A stretch of DNA of 26,146 nt, from assembly GCA_964371555.1 (NCBI GenBank), contig CAYJMQ010000025.1:1-26146 (forward strand), written 5' to 3'. The DNA comes from CAYJMQ01 sp964371555 (GTDB lineage Bacteria > Bdellovibrionota > JACOXK01 > 2-02-FULL-40-11). Below the pieces are notes generated by a model. The model saw only the letters and a list, made by a program, of their open reading frames with translations, did not search any database and was not told the origin of the DNA. Of this stretch, positions 1 to 7,191 are shown piece by piece. Numbering within the stretch: the stretch's first letter is position 1; the number at the start of each line of letters is the position of its first letter. The position numbers and the translations under genes are program-made.

Positions 1-1848
1 AAGGCGTTTAATCTCGAGCGGTGTCATCGGTGAAAAATGGGTAAAATCAAATCGCAGACGATCGGGGGCAACGAGTGAGCCTGCCTGGCGCACATGGTCG
101 CCGAGTTGCGCCTGAAGCGCGTAGTGGAGCATATGTGTGGCTGTGTGATTCAGCATAATGTCATGACGACGTTTTTGATCAACGATCAATTCGAATGAAT
201 CATTCGAACGGGTGGTTCCTTTTTTTACAATCCCAATGTGGACAATGAGATTTGGGTATGGCCGTTGTGTATCAATAATCTGAATTTCTGAACGGTCATT
301 TCGAGCTGCACCCGTATCCCCTATCTGCCCCCCCTGCTCTCCATAAAATGGCGTTTGGTCAAAAATCAGTTTCAACTGCTGCTGCTCAGCAGAAGCAGAC
401 TGAATCTGATTTCCATCCTGAATAATGCTTTTAAGTTTTCCCTGGATTTCGGTCGCTTCATAGCCTCGGAAAACCGATTTTAAGGTCTGTGAGAGTTTCT
501 TATAGAGGGGATCTTCTTTTCTTTCACCAGACCCTTTCCATCCCCCTCTTGCCCTTGCCCGTTGTTCCTCCATCTGTTTTCGAAAGCCTTCTTCATCGAT
601 CTGAAACTTCCTCTCCCCGGAAATCACACGGATTAAATCGAGAGGAAAACCAAATGTGTCATAAAGTTTATAAGCGGTTTCCCCTGAAATGGTACGCTTT
701 CTCTGTTTTTCAAGCTGGTAAATTTCTTCATCAAGAAGTTTAAGTCCCTTTGTCAGGGTTTCTAAAAACCGCTCTTCTTCTGAAAAAATAACCTTCTCTG
801 TAAAGGGCTTCTGTTTTCCAAGCTGCGGATATGGCTCCCCCATAAGTTCCACAAGAGTCGAAACGAGATGATAGATAAATGGTTTTGTCATCGAAAGTTT
901 CTTGCCATGGCGAATCGCGCGCCGAATGATTCGTCTCAATACATAACCCCGACCTTCATTTGAGGGGAGAACCCCTTCGGAAATTAAAAATACTGCCGCG
1001 CGCAGATGATCGGCTATGACACGCATAGAAATATCATCTTCTTTGTTTCTCCCGTATGTTCGATCGACAAGCTTAGCCGTTCGGCCAATGAGCGTTTGAA
1101 ACAGCTCTATATGATAATTGCTTTGAACCCCCTGCAGAACGGCCAGAAGTCGCTCGAGCCCCATCCCCGTATCAATCGACGGTTTGGGAAGCGGGGAGAG
1201 TTCTCCTTTTTCATTTCTCTCAAATTCCATAAAGACAAGATTCCAGATTTCTATATATCGGTCACATAAACACCCCACATCACACGTTTTTTTACGACAG
1301 CCAACTTTTGGCCCCTGATCGTAATAAATTTCAGAACAGGGACCACAGGGCCCTGTATCTCCCATCGCCCAGAAATTATCCTTCTCATCAAATTTATAAA
1401 TTCTTTTGGAATCAATTTTTATTTTCTTATTCCAAATTTGATAAGCATCTTTATCTTTATGAAAAACAGAAATATAGAGACGATCTTTTGAAATTTTTAA
1501 TTTGTTCGTTAAAAAATCCCAGGCAAGGTGGATTGCTTTTTCCTTAAAATAGTCGCCAAACGAAAAATTCCCGAGCATTTCAAAAAACGTATGGTGGCGC
1601 GAAGTCTGCCCCACCTGTTCCAAATCATTATGCTTCCCCCCCGCACGAATGCAAATCTGAGAGCTTGCGGCTGTTTTATAGTCGGGTTCTTTCAGCCCCA
1701 GGAAATAATCCTTGAACTGCACCATCCCCGCATTTGTAAAAAGAAGGGTTGGGTCATTTCTGGGAACAAGTGGGGATGAGGGGACAATCGTATGCCCCTT
1801 GTCTTTGAAATAGTCTAAAAAGAGGGAACGAATCTCATCTAGTTTCAT
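1..1848 (-). CDS. alaS: Alanyl-tRNA synthetase, N-terminal 616 residues (runs off left edge)
   Basis: Charges tRNA-Ala with alanine in the cytoplasm. The frame is open from the ATG at 1848 to base 1, giving 616 residues of a family usually near 870-880, so the C-terminal part lies outside the window. The class II aminoacylation domain is at the start (TNAGMVQFK near residue 38, RHHTFFEMLGNFSFGDYF near 85-105). A Cys-rich segment precedes EIWNLVFMEF. The editing-domain zinc motif HTATHMLH is at 568-575 (H568, H572), followed by GSLVAPDRLRFDF. It is last in the carboxypeptidase-pgpA-pncC-recA-alaS string, 40 bases after recA, with no recX between. The start lacks a clear Shine-Dalgarno; a 7-base direct repeat (GCAGAGT on the plus strand, 1852-1858 and 1874-1880) lies just upstream. 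Identity is certain from sequence motifs. Confidence 0.97.
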   Translation of the reverse strand, partial: MKLDEIRSLFLDYFKDKGHTIVPSSPLVPRNDPTLLFTNAGMVQFKDYFLGLKEPDYKTAASSQICIRAGGKHNDLEQVGQTSRHHTFFEMLGNFSFGDYFKEKAIHLAWDFLTNKLKISKDRLYISVFHKDKDAYQIWNKKIKIDSKRIYKFDEKDNFWAMGDTGPCGPCSEIYYDQGPKVGCRKKTCDVGCLCDRYIEIWNLVFMEFERNEKGELSPLPKPSIDTGMGLERLLAVLQGVQSNYHIELFQTLIGRTAKLVDRTYGRNKEDDISMRVIADHLRAAVFLISEGVLPSNEGRGYVLRRIIRRAIRHGKKLSMTKPFIYHLVSTLVELMGEPYPQLGKQKPFTEKVIFSEEERFLETLTKGLKLLDEEIYQLEKQRKRTISGETAYKLYDTFGFPLDLIRVISGERKFQIDEEGFRKQMEEQRARARGGWKGSGERKEDPLYKKLSQTLKSVFRGYEATEIQGKLKSIIQDGNQIQSASAEQQQLKLIFDQTPFYGEQGGQIGDTGAARNDRSEIQIIDTQRPYPNLIVHIGIVKKGTTRSNDSFELIVDQKRRHDIMLNHTATHMLHYALQAQLGDHVRQAGSLVAPDRLRFDFTHFSPMTPLEIKRL

Positions 1849-1888
1849 TTCGCAGAGTCGCCGCTCGCAGCTTGCAGAGTTGATTCCC

Positions 1889-2953
1889 TTATTTTTTTCC
1901 CTTAATTACCGGTTTTTCCGGCTCTGCTGGCTTCTTCTTTAAAAAACCGGCCGCACCTTGAATCTTTTTCTTAATCTCCTCAGCAATTTTTGGATTGGAA
2001 CGCAGAAATTCAATCGCTTTGTCTCGCCCCTGGCCAATCTTTTCCCCTTCAAAGGCATACCATGAGCCCGATTTTTCAACGACTTTATACACTTCTCCCA
2101 AATCGAGCAACTCCCCTTCCACACTGATCCCTTTTCCAAAATAGATATCGAACTCAACTTCTTTAAATGGAGGGGCGACCTTATTTTTCACAATCTTGAC
2201 ACGGGTTCGAGATCCGATCACCTGCTCACCTTCTTTAATGGCGCTGATGCGGCGAATATCAACCCGCGTTGTCGCATAAAACTTGAGCGCTGTTCCTCCG
2301 GTCGTTGTCTCAGGGTTTCCAAACATGACACCGATTTTCATTCTGAGCTGGTTAATGAAAACAACAGTGGTCCTCGACCGGCTGATACAGGCGGTAAGTT
2401 TTCTCAACGCCTGCGACATAAGCCGCGCCTGAAGCCCCATGTGGGCATCCCCCATTTCCCCCTCGATTTCAGCACGTGGAGTCAGCGCTGCTACAGAGTC
2501 GATCACCAAAATATCGATCGCACCACTTCGAACAAGCATCTCCGCAATTTCAAGCGCCTGCTCACCTGTATCTGGCTGAGAAATTAAAAGATCGTCCGTC
2601 CGAACCCCAAGCTTACGGGCATACGTCACATCGAGCGCATGCTCGGCATCGACAAAAGCAGCAATCCCCCCCGCTTTTTGCGCCTCGGCAATCGCATGAA
2701 GTGTGAGCGTTGTTTTCCCCGAAGATTCAGGGCCAAATACTTCAATAACCCTTCCACGCGGGAAACCCCCAACCCCCATCGCCAAATCAAGCCCTAAAGA
2801 TCCTGTCGAAATTGCGGGAATATCGCCGTGCAATGTTTGCGTTGCACCCAGGCGCATAATAGAGCCCTTTCCAAACTGTTTCTCAATCGCTCCAATCGCA
2901 AGTTCAATCGATTTAGCGCGCTCCTGAGTGTTATCGCCCGTTACGGTGGTCAT
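1889..2953 (-). CDS. recA: RecA recombinase
   Basis: ATP-dependent strand-exchange protein for recombinational repair and SOS co-protease activity. The 354 residues match family length. Walker A GPESSGKTT is at 74-82, Walker B LVIDS at 149-153, loop L1 EGEMGDAHMGLQAR around 164-177, and FINQLRMKIG at 199-208. The usual acidic C-terminal tail is replaced by a Lys/Pro-rich end (GFLKKKPAEPEKP...). Residue 194 is Arg (ISRSRTTV), where many RecAs have Asn. The start is set by a strong ribosome binding site, AAGGAGG, 6 bases before ATG and touching the pncC stop codon. No promoter of its own or obvious LexA box was noticed, so it may depend on the upstream operon promoter. That point is inference. 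Confidence 0.98.
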   Translation of the reverse strand: MTTVTGDNTQERAKSIELAIGAIEKQFGKGSIMRLGATQTLHGDIPAISTGSLGLDLAMGVGGFPRGRVIEVFGPESSGKTTLTLHAIAEAQKAGGIAAFVDAEHALDVTYARKLGVRTDDLLISQPDTGEQALEIAEMLVRSGAIDILVIDSVAALTPRAEIEGEMGDAHMGLQARLMSQALRKLTACISRSRTTVVFINQLRMKIGVMFGNPETTTGGTALKFYATTRVDIRRISAIKEGEQVIGSRTRVKIVKNKVAPPFKEVEFDIYFGKGISVEGELLDLGEVYKVVEKSGSWYAFEGEKIGQGRDKAIEFLRSNPKIAEEIKKKIQGAAGFLKKKPAEPEKPVIKGKK

Positions 2954-2965
2954 AAGAGTCCTCCT

Positions 2966-3442
2966 TCATTTAGATCGTTTTAAATCATCAAGCAATGCAT
3001 TTAGTATCACGGTAGATGCCTGATCCCGAATCTCATTTCTTCTGCCGCGAATCAATAGCTTTTTTATAAGTTGTCTCCGGGGCGAAAGCAACGAGAAACA
3101 AACAGTCCCAATGGGTTTGAGAAATGTCCCCCCTGACGGCCCCGCGATCCCTGTCACAGCCATCGCATAATCGCTTTTTGAAATTTTTTTAATCGCTTTG
3201 GCCATTGCAAAAGTAACTTCTTCTGAAACCTCGCCATAAGTCTTTATCAATGCCGGATTTATTTTCAGCAATTTTCTTTTTGCCTCACCCGAATAAACGA
3301 CAGCCCCAAATCCAAAGACTTTGGAGGCTCCGGGAACCGAGGTCAGTCGCTCAGCGATCAATCCCCCCGTACACGACTCGGCAACTGACACTGTTTGCCT
3401 TTTCTTTATAAGAGTCCGAATAACCTTTTCTTCCAACTTCAT
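2966..3442 (-). CDS. pncC: Nicotinamide-nucleotide amidohydrolase PncC (stand-alone CinA C-terminal domain)
   Basis: The family deamidates nicotinamide mononucleotide to nicotinate mononucleotide in pyridine nucleotide recycling. The 158-residue protein is the CinA C-terminal domain alone: SVAESCTGGLIAERL (catalytic Ser23 in AESCTGG, 21-27), GAVVYSG near 46-52, YGEVSEEV near 69-76 and VTGIAGPSGG at 96-105. The N-terminal MoaB/MogA-like half of full CinA is absent. Its ATG overlaps the pgpA stop by four bases (ATGA), so the two are probably translationally coupled, and recA follows 12 bases later. The family is clear; the exact substrate rests on family knowledge. Confidence 0.92.
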   Translation of the reverse strand: MKLEEKVIRTLIKKRQTVSVAESCTGGLIAERLTSVPGASKVFGFGAVVYSGEAKRKLLKINPALIKTYGEVSEEVTFAMAKAIKKISKSDYAMAVTGIAGPSGGTFLKPIGTVCFSLLSPRRQLIKKLLIRGRRNEIRDQASTVILNALLDDLKRSK

Positions 3443-3894
3443 AAAACACCTGCGTAAATGAGTAAAGCCATACCCCCTCTCGTATATGCCCCCGCAACGA
3501 CATCATCCAAAACCACACCATATCCCCCTGGACAAACTCTTTCAAACCAGCGCGCAGGAGGAATTTTTGCGATATCAAAAAAACGAAAGAGAAGAAAGGC
3601 GGTCAACACATTTGGAAGATTAAAAGGAATGGCAAGAAGCGAGAGCGCCATTCCGCAGATTTCATCAATGACAATCGTCTGATCATCTTTTTTCGCTGAG
3701 AGCATCTCAGCAATGCCAGAAACCCAAATCGAAAGAAAAATCAGAGCAATCAACGAAATCAAGGAAAGATAGAGCGGTAAAAATGAAAAACCATACGCCA
3801 CCCCAATACCGACCACAGAACCCCATGTTCCTGGCATCCAGGGTAAATAGCCCGCTCCAAATCCTGATCCGATGAGTTGGATAAGTTTTTTCAC
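3439..3894 (-). CDS. pgpA: Phosphatidylglycerophosphatase A
   Basis: Inner-membrane phosphatase that converts phosphatidylglycerophosphate to phosphatidylglycerol. The 151 residues hold GSGFGAGYLPWMPGTWGS (9-26), the acidic motif DDQTIVIDEICG (70-81), FRFFDIAKIPP (103-113) and GGYGVVLDDVVAG (123-135), all PgpA hallmarks, with hydrophobic helices between. The start codon is GTG at 3894; the preceding Shine-Dalgarno is weak (GAAGA). It lies 19 bases after the carboxypeptidase stop and overlaps pncC by four bases. pgpA-pncC-recA is a commonly seen gene string. Confidence 0.95.
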   Translation of the reverse strand: MKKLIQLIGSGFGAGYLPWMPGTWGSVVGIGVAYGFSFLPLYLSLISLIALIFLSIWVSGIAEMLSAKKDDQTIVIDEICGMALSLLAIPFNLPNVLTAFLLFRFFDIAKIPPARWFERVCPGGYGVVLDDVVAGAYTRGGMALLIYAGVL

Positions 3895-3913
3895 ATTGAT
3901 TCTTCGTTTTTGA

Positions 3914-5158
3914 TTAAAACATTATCTTTGGAGCTGTCAAACGATAATGAGATTCTCTCAGGACGCGGTATGGATTATCTGCATATTGAATCAGATAGAG
4001 CGCGGCAGGAATATTCTTATTTACAACCGGCTGAATCTGCGACGCCGAAGGATAAAATCCCCCGTCACCAAGGGTTGCAGGATAGAGTTCAATAGTAAAA
4101 GAGATGATTCCATGCTCACCAAATGCCCAGTCCGTGGTATCCCCGGTTGTAATATAAAGATCGCTCGATTGCTGAGGAGTATAACCGGTCATCCTCCCCA
4201 TCTCCTGAGCCATAATTTCATGAACATGAAGCGCTTTGTCATCCTCAATGCTGTCATAGGTATGCCCCCACGGATAGAGAACGAGCTCACTAAATGAGTG
4301 ATAGCTCAAAATAATCGAAACATTTTTATGCGCCTCCACAAATGCCTTGATCGCTTGTGTCTCCGGCTCAGAGAACGGCTCCGTCCCCCGATAGGTTTGC
4401 GAATAGCGCCAGTCGCTCGACCCCCCACCCCCCCATTTGAAGCTGTAATTTCGGTTGAGATCGACCCCAAAGGTCTTCCCATTTTCCTCTCGTCTATTTT
4501 TGCGCCACCATTTATAAGGAGGATCCTGAACATCGTAATCAGCCCCATCTGGATTCACCATCGGCATAATCCAGATCTCTTTGTTGTTCACAGCTGCAGT
4601 GATTTCCTCATTTCTCCCGTAATTTTCCACCAAATGCTTGATGAGAAAAAGTGGAACTTCCGTACTGAGATGCTCCCGAGCATGATGTGTTCCCAAAAAC
4701 AAAATCGCAGGGGGCGGTTCCTGCTCTTTCTGGACAGCGCTAATTCTTACGATATAAAGGGGACGCCCTTCAAGGCTCTTTCCAATCTCCTCAAGAGAAG
4801 CAATGTGTGGATAAGCTTCCGTTATTTTTTTCAACTCCGCGTTGAGCTCGGAAAGATTATGAAAATCGCTATCTTCAGGCGGAAAATCGAGAAGATAAGC
4901 AGGCAACGGTCTCGCTTTGAAACGAAGCCCAAGCTGGACAAGTTCCGCGATTTCCGCATCTTGAGCAAGCGCAACGATATAATCTTTAAAAACCGATTCA
5001 ATCGAAATTCCAAGCGCCGCAATCTGAGTTCGCTCTTCTTTTGTCGATGCTTCTATGGTTAAAAGCTTAACCGCGTCGAGCGACGTCGGATCATAAGATT
5101 TTGATGCAATCAGTGGAAGAATCAGAAGAGCCAGCACCACTAAAGACGTCTTTCGCAT
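3914..5158 (-). CDS. Secreted M14-family zinc metallocarboxypeptidase
   Basis: Predicted exopeptidase of the carboxypeptidase A/T family. An N-terminal signal peptide (MRKTSLVVLALLILPLIAS, 1-19) and a pro-region-like segment to about 90 precede the catalytic domain. Zinc ligands are visible as H159 and E162 in THHAREH and H287 in SYHSF. N235/R236 in DLNRN match the substrate carboxylate site, Y335 (SDLY) the cap tyrosine, and E357 in FTIEL the general base, so all catalytic residues appear present. It lies first in the operon with pgpA, pncC, recA and alaS, an unusual partner for those genes. The start has GGGAGGGG just upstream of ATG. It is most likely periplasmic or extracellular and used for peptide scavenging or wall turnover; the target is unknown. 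Confidence 0.93.
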   Translation of the reverse strand: MRKTSLVVLALLILPLIASKSYDPTSLDAVKLLTIEASTKEERTQIAALGISIESVFKDYIVALAQDAEIAELVQLGLRFKARPLPAYLLDFPPEDSDFHNLSELNAELKKITEAYPHIASLEEIGKSLEGRPLYIVRISAVQKEQEPPPAILFLGTHHAREHLSTEVPLFLIKHLVENYGRNEEITAAVNNKEIWIMPMVNPDGADYDVQDPPYKWWRKNRREENGKTFGVDLNRNYSFKWGGGGSSDWRYSQTYRGTEPFSEPETQAIKAFVEAHKNVSIILSYHSFSELVLYPWGHTYDSIEDDKALHVHEIMAQEMGRMTGYTPQQSSDLYITTGDTTDWAFGEHGIISFTIELYPATLGDGGFYPSASQIQPVVNKNIPAALYLIQYADNPYRVLRESHYRLTAPKIMF

Positions 5159-5232
5159 ATCCCCTCCCAGGCGGTACTACGAAAAACTACATTATTGAAA
5201 TCCCTTTAACAGTGAAGACCTTATTAATGAAA

Positions 5233-5261
5233 GTTATATCGAATCCATAAGACAATTACAA
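5233..5261 (-). promoter_or_regulatory. Candidate sigma70-type promoter for the carboxypeptidase-recA-alaS operon
   Basis: On the minus strand, TTGTAA (5261-5256) and TATAAC (5238-5233) are separated by exactly 17 bases. They match the consensus hexamers at 4/6 and 5/6 positions. Transcription would start near 5226, leaving a leader of about 65-70 bases before the carboxypeptidase ATG at 5158. This is found by eye only and has no experimental support. Confidence 0.45.
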
Positions 5262-5349
5262 CAAATTTTAAAAAGCTTTATTCTTTCATTCCAATTATGC
5301 TAAGTTTATAAATTGTTAAAACCAACGTTCTTAAAAAGGAGATCTTTCT

Positions 5350-5643
5350 ATGCATCTGATTTTAACGTTATTTGTCCTGATGGCCGGATATCTGCTTTTG
5401 ATTTATGCCGCAAAACAGCAAAAGTTTCATAAAACGCTCGGCTGCTTTATTTCGTGGCTTGTCATGGTTCTCGCGGCAATCTGCCTTGTCTGCGGAATCT
5501 CTAAGTATGTGAGGCACCGGGAATGCTTCTACTCTAAATCGTGTTCCTATTCAAAATACGAATGCCCTCATAAACATAAAGGCGAGCGCTCTCATGAAGG
5601 ACATTCTCACGAGCATCACGAGGAAAAAAGCGAGACGAAGTAG
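5350..5643 (+). CDS. Small two-helix membrane protein with Cys/His-rich tail
   Basis: A 97-residue protein of no recognised family. Two hydrophobic helices (about 2-21 and 31-51) are joined by a basic loop (AKQQKFHKTLG). A polar tail follows with four cysteines between about 59 and 72, then a run rich in His and Glu (HKHKGERSHEGHSHEHHEE), the kind of composition often seen in metal-binding tails. The start is well supported: AAAAGGAGAT lies about 6 bases ahead of ATG, and the 190-base upstream spacer can hold a promoter. It is transcribed alone, divergent from the carboxypeptidase operon and convergent with the UPRTase-like gene 12 bases away. A metal-handling role is inference; the tail could also be a disordered appendage. 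Confidence 0.75.
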   Translation: MHLILTLFVLMAGYLLLIYAAKQQKFHKTLGCFISWLVMVLAAICLVCGISKYVRHRECFYSKSCSYSKYECPHKHKGERSHEGHSHEHHEEKSETK

Positions 5644-5655
5644 CCATATCGCCTA

Positions 5656-6441
5656 CTAAACAAACGAATTACTCAAAAGCTCTCCCAGCCCGCCGGCTCC
5701 GGGGACAATATATTGATGATTGTTCAGGCCGCGCTCTTTATCCCAGTGGGTTCCAGGGATGGTATTTATGATTTTTTGGGAACTCAAACCCCGATCGACT
5801 CTCAAGCCGTAGACAATAAGTTCGGGATGATCGGTTTTTAGTCTCTTTAGATATTCAGGCGTTAAAATCAGATGAAGGGCGAGATATTTAAGAGGGACTC
5901 CTTTGATCTTCTCTTTATATAGATCAATCGTTGCTGAAATACTCCCCCCTGTCGCCCCCATTGGATCTGAAAATAAGACAATCGCGTTATCCATAGATCC
6001 CCCAATTTTGTAACCATTGATACCACTGCCGATCACCACCCCTTTTTCGTCAACCCTTCGCTGAATATAAATGTAGTCTTGTCTGACATAATCGGGTTTA
6101 AAAATATGGGTTAAAAACTCATAACAAAATTGTGAGGGGACAATTCCAGCGCGAGCCAGGTTTACGATCACAATTTTTGTGTCAAAATCGATCCAGTCAT
6201 CTTTAAGCAATGCTTCTTTCTTATGAAATTGATCCATTCTTGTCGGAATAACGCGTGTTTTCCGGGGAAACTCTTCGGCAATCACATAAGAAAGAAGCGC
6301 TTTATAAAGATGTTTCACCAAATCGGTAATCAGCGGCTGTTTCGTCTTTTTTGAAGAGAGAAGAGCCAAAAGAGAAGACAAAAACGGATCATTTAAAATA
6401 TGATAGTTCCCGCCATAAAGATGTTTCAGTTCTCTATCCAT
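5656..6441 (-). CDS. Uracil phosphoribosyltransferase-like protein (divergent)
   Basis: The family makes UMP from uracil and PRPP. The 261 residues contain the PRPP loop SDPMGATGGS (158-167), VNLARAGIVPS (93-103), the strand LKYLALHLILTPEYL (184-198), and the C-terminal YIVPGAG (244-250). It departs from classical Upp in two ways. It is about 50 residues longer, and the usual PGxGDxGDR uracil-site loop reads PGAGGLGEL, losing both aspartates. Base specificity is therefore open. It is the last gene of the nucleoside salvage cluster, 11 bases after tdk. The upstream Shine-Dalgarno is weak, so translation may be coupled to tdk. A distant relative within the UPRTase fold is certain; uracil as substrate is plausible. 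Confidence 0.82.
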   Translation of the reverse strand: MDRELKHLYGGNYHILNDPFLSSLLALLSSKKTKQPLITDLVKHLYKALLSYVIAEEFPRKTRVIPTRMDQFHKKEALLKDDWIDFDTKIVIVNLARAGIVPSQFCYEFLTHIFKPDYVRQDYIYIQRRVDEKGVVIGSGINGYKIGGSMDNAIVLFSDPMGATGGSISATIDLYKEKIKGVPLKYLALHLILTPEYLKRLKTDHPELIVYGLRVDRGLSSQKIINTIPGTHWDKERGLNNHQYIVPGAGGLGELLSNSFV

Positions 6442-6452
6442 GATCGCACACT

Positions 6453-7094
6453 TTAAGGCTGGATCTCAGGCCGCGCTCCGCGGCTGTCACTTTTGACAAT
6501 TGTTTTCGCTTTTTCTTTATTCTTTAGTTTGTCAGGCAAACGGGGATCAAAACATTTCCGGCAGCGCGCCTCATAAGCTTCATCTGCCCCGACAACGACA
6601 CGATCCCCCTCATCAATGATACGTTGAGAGCGACTGGCCGGATTCCCGCATACAACGCAAATGGCATTATGTTTCGTAATATATTCGGCCACAGCCAAAA
6701 GCTGTGGAATCGGCTCAAACGGAACCCCTTTGTAATCCTGATCGAGGCCGGCAACAATCACACGAACACCGCGATCGGCCAAGGTTTGGCAAACCTCAAC
6801 CAAATCCTGATTAAAAAACTGGGCTTCATCAATCCCAACGACATGTGTGTCGTCTTCCACAAGCTCCAGGATCTCTGTTGCCTTGCGAACGGTATTGGCG
6901 ACAAGTTTTTGTTGATCATGAGAGGTAATATGATCGACCAAATATCTCGAATCAATGACCGGTTTAAAAATTTGAACCTTCTGCTGAGCAATTTGTGCGC
7001 GACGCAAACGGCGAATCAGCTCTTCTGTTTTGCCGCTAAACATGCTCCCGCAAATCACTTCAACCCATCCCGTTTGATTTCGAATGATATTCAT
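6453..7094 (-). CDS. tdk: Thymidine kinase (TK1-like, type II)
   Basis: Phosphorylates thymidine to dTMP with ATP in the cytoplasm. The 213-residue protein has the P-loop CGSMFSGKTEE (15-25), DEAQFF (89-94), DEGD near 161 and a four-Cys zinc site (C146/C149 and C178/C181), all typical of the TK1-like family. The start is at 7094 because AAGGAGG lies 9 bases upstream of that ATG; an in-frame ATG at 7136 lacks such a site. A short basic tail follows the last zinc Cys pair. It sits 97 bases after the amidohydrolase gene, a gap large enough for an internal promoter, although none was convincing, and 11 bases before the UPRTase-like gene. Confidence 0.96.
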   Translation of the reverse strand: MNIIRNQTGWVEVICGSMFSGKTEELIRRLRRAQIAQQKVQIFKPVIDSRYLVDHITSHDQQKLVANTVRKATEILELVEDDTHVVGIDEAQFFNQDLVEVCQTLADRGVRVIVAGLDQDYKGVPFEPIPQLLAVAEYITKHNAICVVCGNPASRSQRIIDEGDRVVVGADEAYEARCRKCFDPRLPDKLKNKEKAKTIVKSDSRGARPEIQP

Positions 7095-7191
7095 CCTTTC
7101 ATTCCTCCTTTTGTTGTCTTTTAAATCTATAGCCAAATAAAATGAAAAGAAAAGGACTAAATTTATTTTTCCAGATTATTTACTTGACGGG

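Noticed and set aside
4298..5062. Long open frame of 254 codons on the plus strand
   Set aside because: It is antisense to the well-supported M14 carboxypeptidase and shows no recognisable domain.
5284..5312. Plus-strand promoter for the small membrane protein (TATAAA at 5307)
   Set aside because: The -10-like box is fair but no acceptable -35 hexamer was found at normal spacing.
6624..7124. Open frame of 166 codons on the plus strand
   Set aside because: It is antisense to thymidine kinase, which has all family motifs.
7095..7136. Upstream ATG extension of thymidine kinase
   Set aside because: The internal ATG at 7094 has AAGGAGG at ideal spacing and matches family starts; the extension has no support.
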